Source: Caballeronia glathei (GTDB lineage: Bacteria; Pseudomonadota; Gammaproteobacteria; Burkholderiales; Burkholderiaceae). Taken from it: a DNA stretch of 64,000 nt. The position numbers and the translations under genes were made by a program. The DNA lies in NCBI RefSeq assembly GCF_000698595.1, contig NZ_JFHC01000042.1, positions 1 through 64,000 on the forward strand, given 5' to 3'. Within the stretch, counting starts at the first letter, position 1. Every line of letters starts with the position of its first letter. Positions 62,990-64,000 of the stretch are shown here, one piece after another. The notes beneath the pieces are model-generated. The model was given only the letters and a program-made list of their open reading frames with translations. It was not told the DNA's origin and did no database searches.

Positions 62990-63145
62990 TCAATGTGAGG
63001 CGATGTCTTTCGCATTGCCCGCACTTCTGCGTTGCCCGCAAACAGCGCCGAATGCGCTGTCGTGACGCTTGCGCGCCGGTGCGGGGCCGAACTCCTCTGG
63101 AAACCGATTGCGGGTATAGAGGCGGGCGCCCGAAGGATTCTCCAT
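62990..63145 (-). CDS. Possible small upstream ORF (51 aa) in the dksA leader
   Basis: The ATG at 63145 is preceded by AAGGA with a 6-base spacer, a good ribosome site. The stop lies 13 bases before dksA. The predicted peptide (MENPSGARLYTRNRFPEEFG...) is basic and matches no family I know. High GC content makes chance open frames frequent, so this may be spurious; if translated it could couple to dksA expression. Confidence 0.25.
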   Translation of the reverse strand: MENPSGARLYTRNRFPEEFGPAPARKRHDSAFGAVCGQRRSAGNAKDIASH

Positions 63146-63486
63146 ACGCCTTCCTTCTACACCTTCGACCTTCGAACGTTTGTCGTGAATCGCGCATTCG
63201 CGGGCTGAAAGTTCAGCCGCAATGGCCAACCTGCTCCAGCATATTCACGATGCCGCGTCCTGCGGGTCTATCCAGTCTTCCTGCCGTCCGATTGGCCGTT
63301 TTGACCCGTCAACGGACGTTACCCCTTCTCCAGTGGGGCTGTATTGTAACTGAATCGCAATTTCAGACGATAACCGAGGAAAACCCTGCTGATTACCGCC
63401 GGAATCTCAAAAATATAACGCCTGGACGTTGAAAAAGCGATCGTCATTGGTGTCTGCGGGCACAGATCGCGCCGGAAAGCCGTTCG

Positions 63487-63524
63487 AAAAAAAACGCCGC
63501 CCGCGTTGGCGCGGCGGCGCTTTA
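63487..63524 (-). terminator. Intrinsic terminator of the CobW-family gene
   Basis: On the minus strand a GC-rich stem of about 10 bp with one bulge (63495-63505 with 63510-63519, loop CCAA) is followed by a run of eight T. It lies about 155 bases past the CobW-family stop. Confidence 0.75.
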
Positions 63525-63679
63525 GGTACGAAGCCGGTTTGGGGCCGATTTCAAGCGGGTGTCAAACGGATCGAAGTCGGTTTGGACTTCTCGCCGTGAC
63601 CGGCGCTGTTGGCGCGTCGCCGGTCACGGGGAAGCCAGATGCATGCCGGAACCCGCTGATGGCGCCGGGGCGCCGCGCG

Positions 63680-64000
63680 TCACTTGACGAGGCAGGCGTC
63701 GAGGCCGTCGGTGATCAGGTCCTGCGGCAGTTCGATCCCGATGAACACCATCTTGCTGTTCTTTTTTTCAATCGGCTGCCATTTGCTTGCGAGGTCGCTG
63801 CCCATCATCTGGTGCACGCCCTGGAATACGACCTTGCGGTCCACGCCTTTCATATAAAGCACGCCCTTGTAGCGCAAAAGCCGCTCGCCATAGATCTGCA
63901 GAATGCCGCCGAGAAAGTCTTCCAGGCGATTCGGGTCGAACGGCTTGTCACTGCGGTAGACGAACGACTTGATCTTGTCGTCGTGGTGCGCGTGGTGGTG
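63680..64000 (-). CDS. CobW/COG0523 family GTPase, 3' part (runs off the window)
   Basis: The visible 106 C-terminal residues belong to the CobW C-terminal domain: a His-rich stretch (HHHAHHDD at the window edge), then KIKSFVYRSDKPFDP, LEDFLGGILQIYGERLLRYKG and a final GIELPQDLITDGLDACLVK. The N-terminal GTPase domain with Walker A is beyond 64000. COG0523 proteins are GTP-dependent metallochaperones for zinc, cobalt or nitrile hydratase; the His-rich segment suggests metal binding. It lies upstream of dksA on the same strand, with a terminator between. Confidence 0.88.
   Translation of the reverse strand, partial: HHHAHHDDKIKSFVYRSDKPFDPNRLEDFLGGILQIYGERLLRYKGVLYMKGVDRKVVFQGVHQMMGSDLASKWQPIEKKNSKMVFIGIELPQDLITDGLDACLVK

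Larger units (their letters stand above)
62977..63679. other. Region between the CobW gene and dksA
   Basis: About 700 bases. On the minus strand, after the CobW terminator (63487-63524), there is a possible -10 box TACAAT (63343-63348) without a clear -35; a transcript from there would carry a leader of about 360 bases before dksA. Within that leader is an open frame of 51 codons (62990-63145) whose ATG is preceded by AAGGA and whose stop is 13 bases before the dksA ATG. I see no RNA gene and no protein family in it. Confidence 0.5.

Noticed and set aside
62973..63197. A 74-codon minus-strand frame overlapping the dksA leader
   Set aside because: It overlaps the more plausible 51-codon frame, has no ribosome site and looks like chance Arg-rich translation.

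Overview
The window is a stretch of high-GC proteobacterial chromosome that reads as core genome of a Burkholderia-type betaproteobacterium (Burkholderia, Paraburkholderia or Caballeronia). The evidence is gene content and order: mreB-mreC-mreD-mrdA-rodA next to gatCAB, hslVU next to dksA, ntrY with a shortened ntrX, rsmB followed by a DUF4390 gene, queC-queE-queD, metX-metW-ampG, and a GTP-type pckG. I see no insertion sequence, prophage, CRISPR array, plasmid origin or toxin-antitoxin pair. Coding density is very high, and codon use looks even throughout.

Layout. 0.2-1.5 kb: a TPR protein with a DxD glycosyltransferase-like region. 1.5-7.1 kb: sbcC and sbcD with an AraC/GyrI regulator. 7.3-10.8 kb: a small zinc-ribbon protein, the rRNA helicase DbpA, and a TPR/glycosyltransferase protein. 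10.9-13.4 kb: an MFS exporter and a 2-hydroxyacid dehydrogenase. 13.6 kb: tRNA-Lys(CTT). 14-16.8 kb: thioesterase, patatin and OsmC genes, then a second 2-hydroxyacid dehydrogenase. 17.3-20.6 kb: pckG and a LysR regulator. 20.8-27.8 kb: topB, a thioredoxin-like gene, dprA, def, fmt and a LysE exporter. 27.9-34.2 kb: htpX, rsmB, DUF4390 and ntrYX. 34.3-38.2 kb: tRNA-Phe(GAA), queC-queE-queD, an HpcH/HpaI aldolase and a Sel1 protein. 38.3-44.7 kb: the cell-shape genes. 45.1-50.2 kb: gatCAB, a PPK2 kinase and xth. 50.2-56.5 kb: an M48 protease, ampG, metW, metX, a HAD nucleotidase, argB and a CWC protein. 56.5-60.2 kb: a frameshifted TPR/glycosyltransferase gene and a RegB/RegA-type redox two-component pair. 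60.3-64 kb: hslU, hslV, dksA and the 3' end of a CobW-family GTPase that runs off the window.

Many same-strand neighbours overlap by 4 bases (ATGA or GTGA): sbcD/sbcC, rsmB/DUF4390, aldolase/Sel1, mreC/mreD, gatA/gatB, ampG/M48, metX/metW and regB/regA. These are probably translationally coupled. Proteostasis genes (htpX, hslVU, def, fmt, rsmB, dksA) recur. Two of them, htpX and hslV, have similar sigma-32-like promoter matches with the same 12-base spacing.

I did not find a convincing undescribed multi-gene system. The observations most worth following are: the single-base frameshift at about 57455 in the TPR/glycosyltransferase gene; the short promoter-hairpin-T-run unit between tRNA-Phe and queC; the paired heat-shock promoters; a DksA that has lost three of its four zinc ligands and lies near a CobW metallochaperone-type gene; an NtrX without its AAA+ domain; and nested palindromes upstream of the LysR gene.
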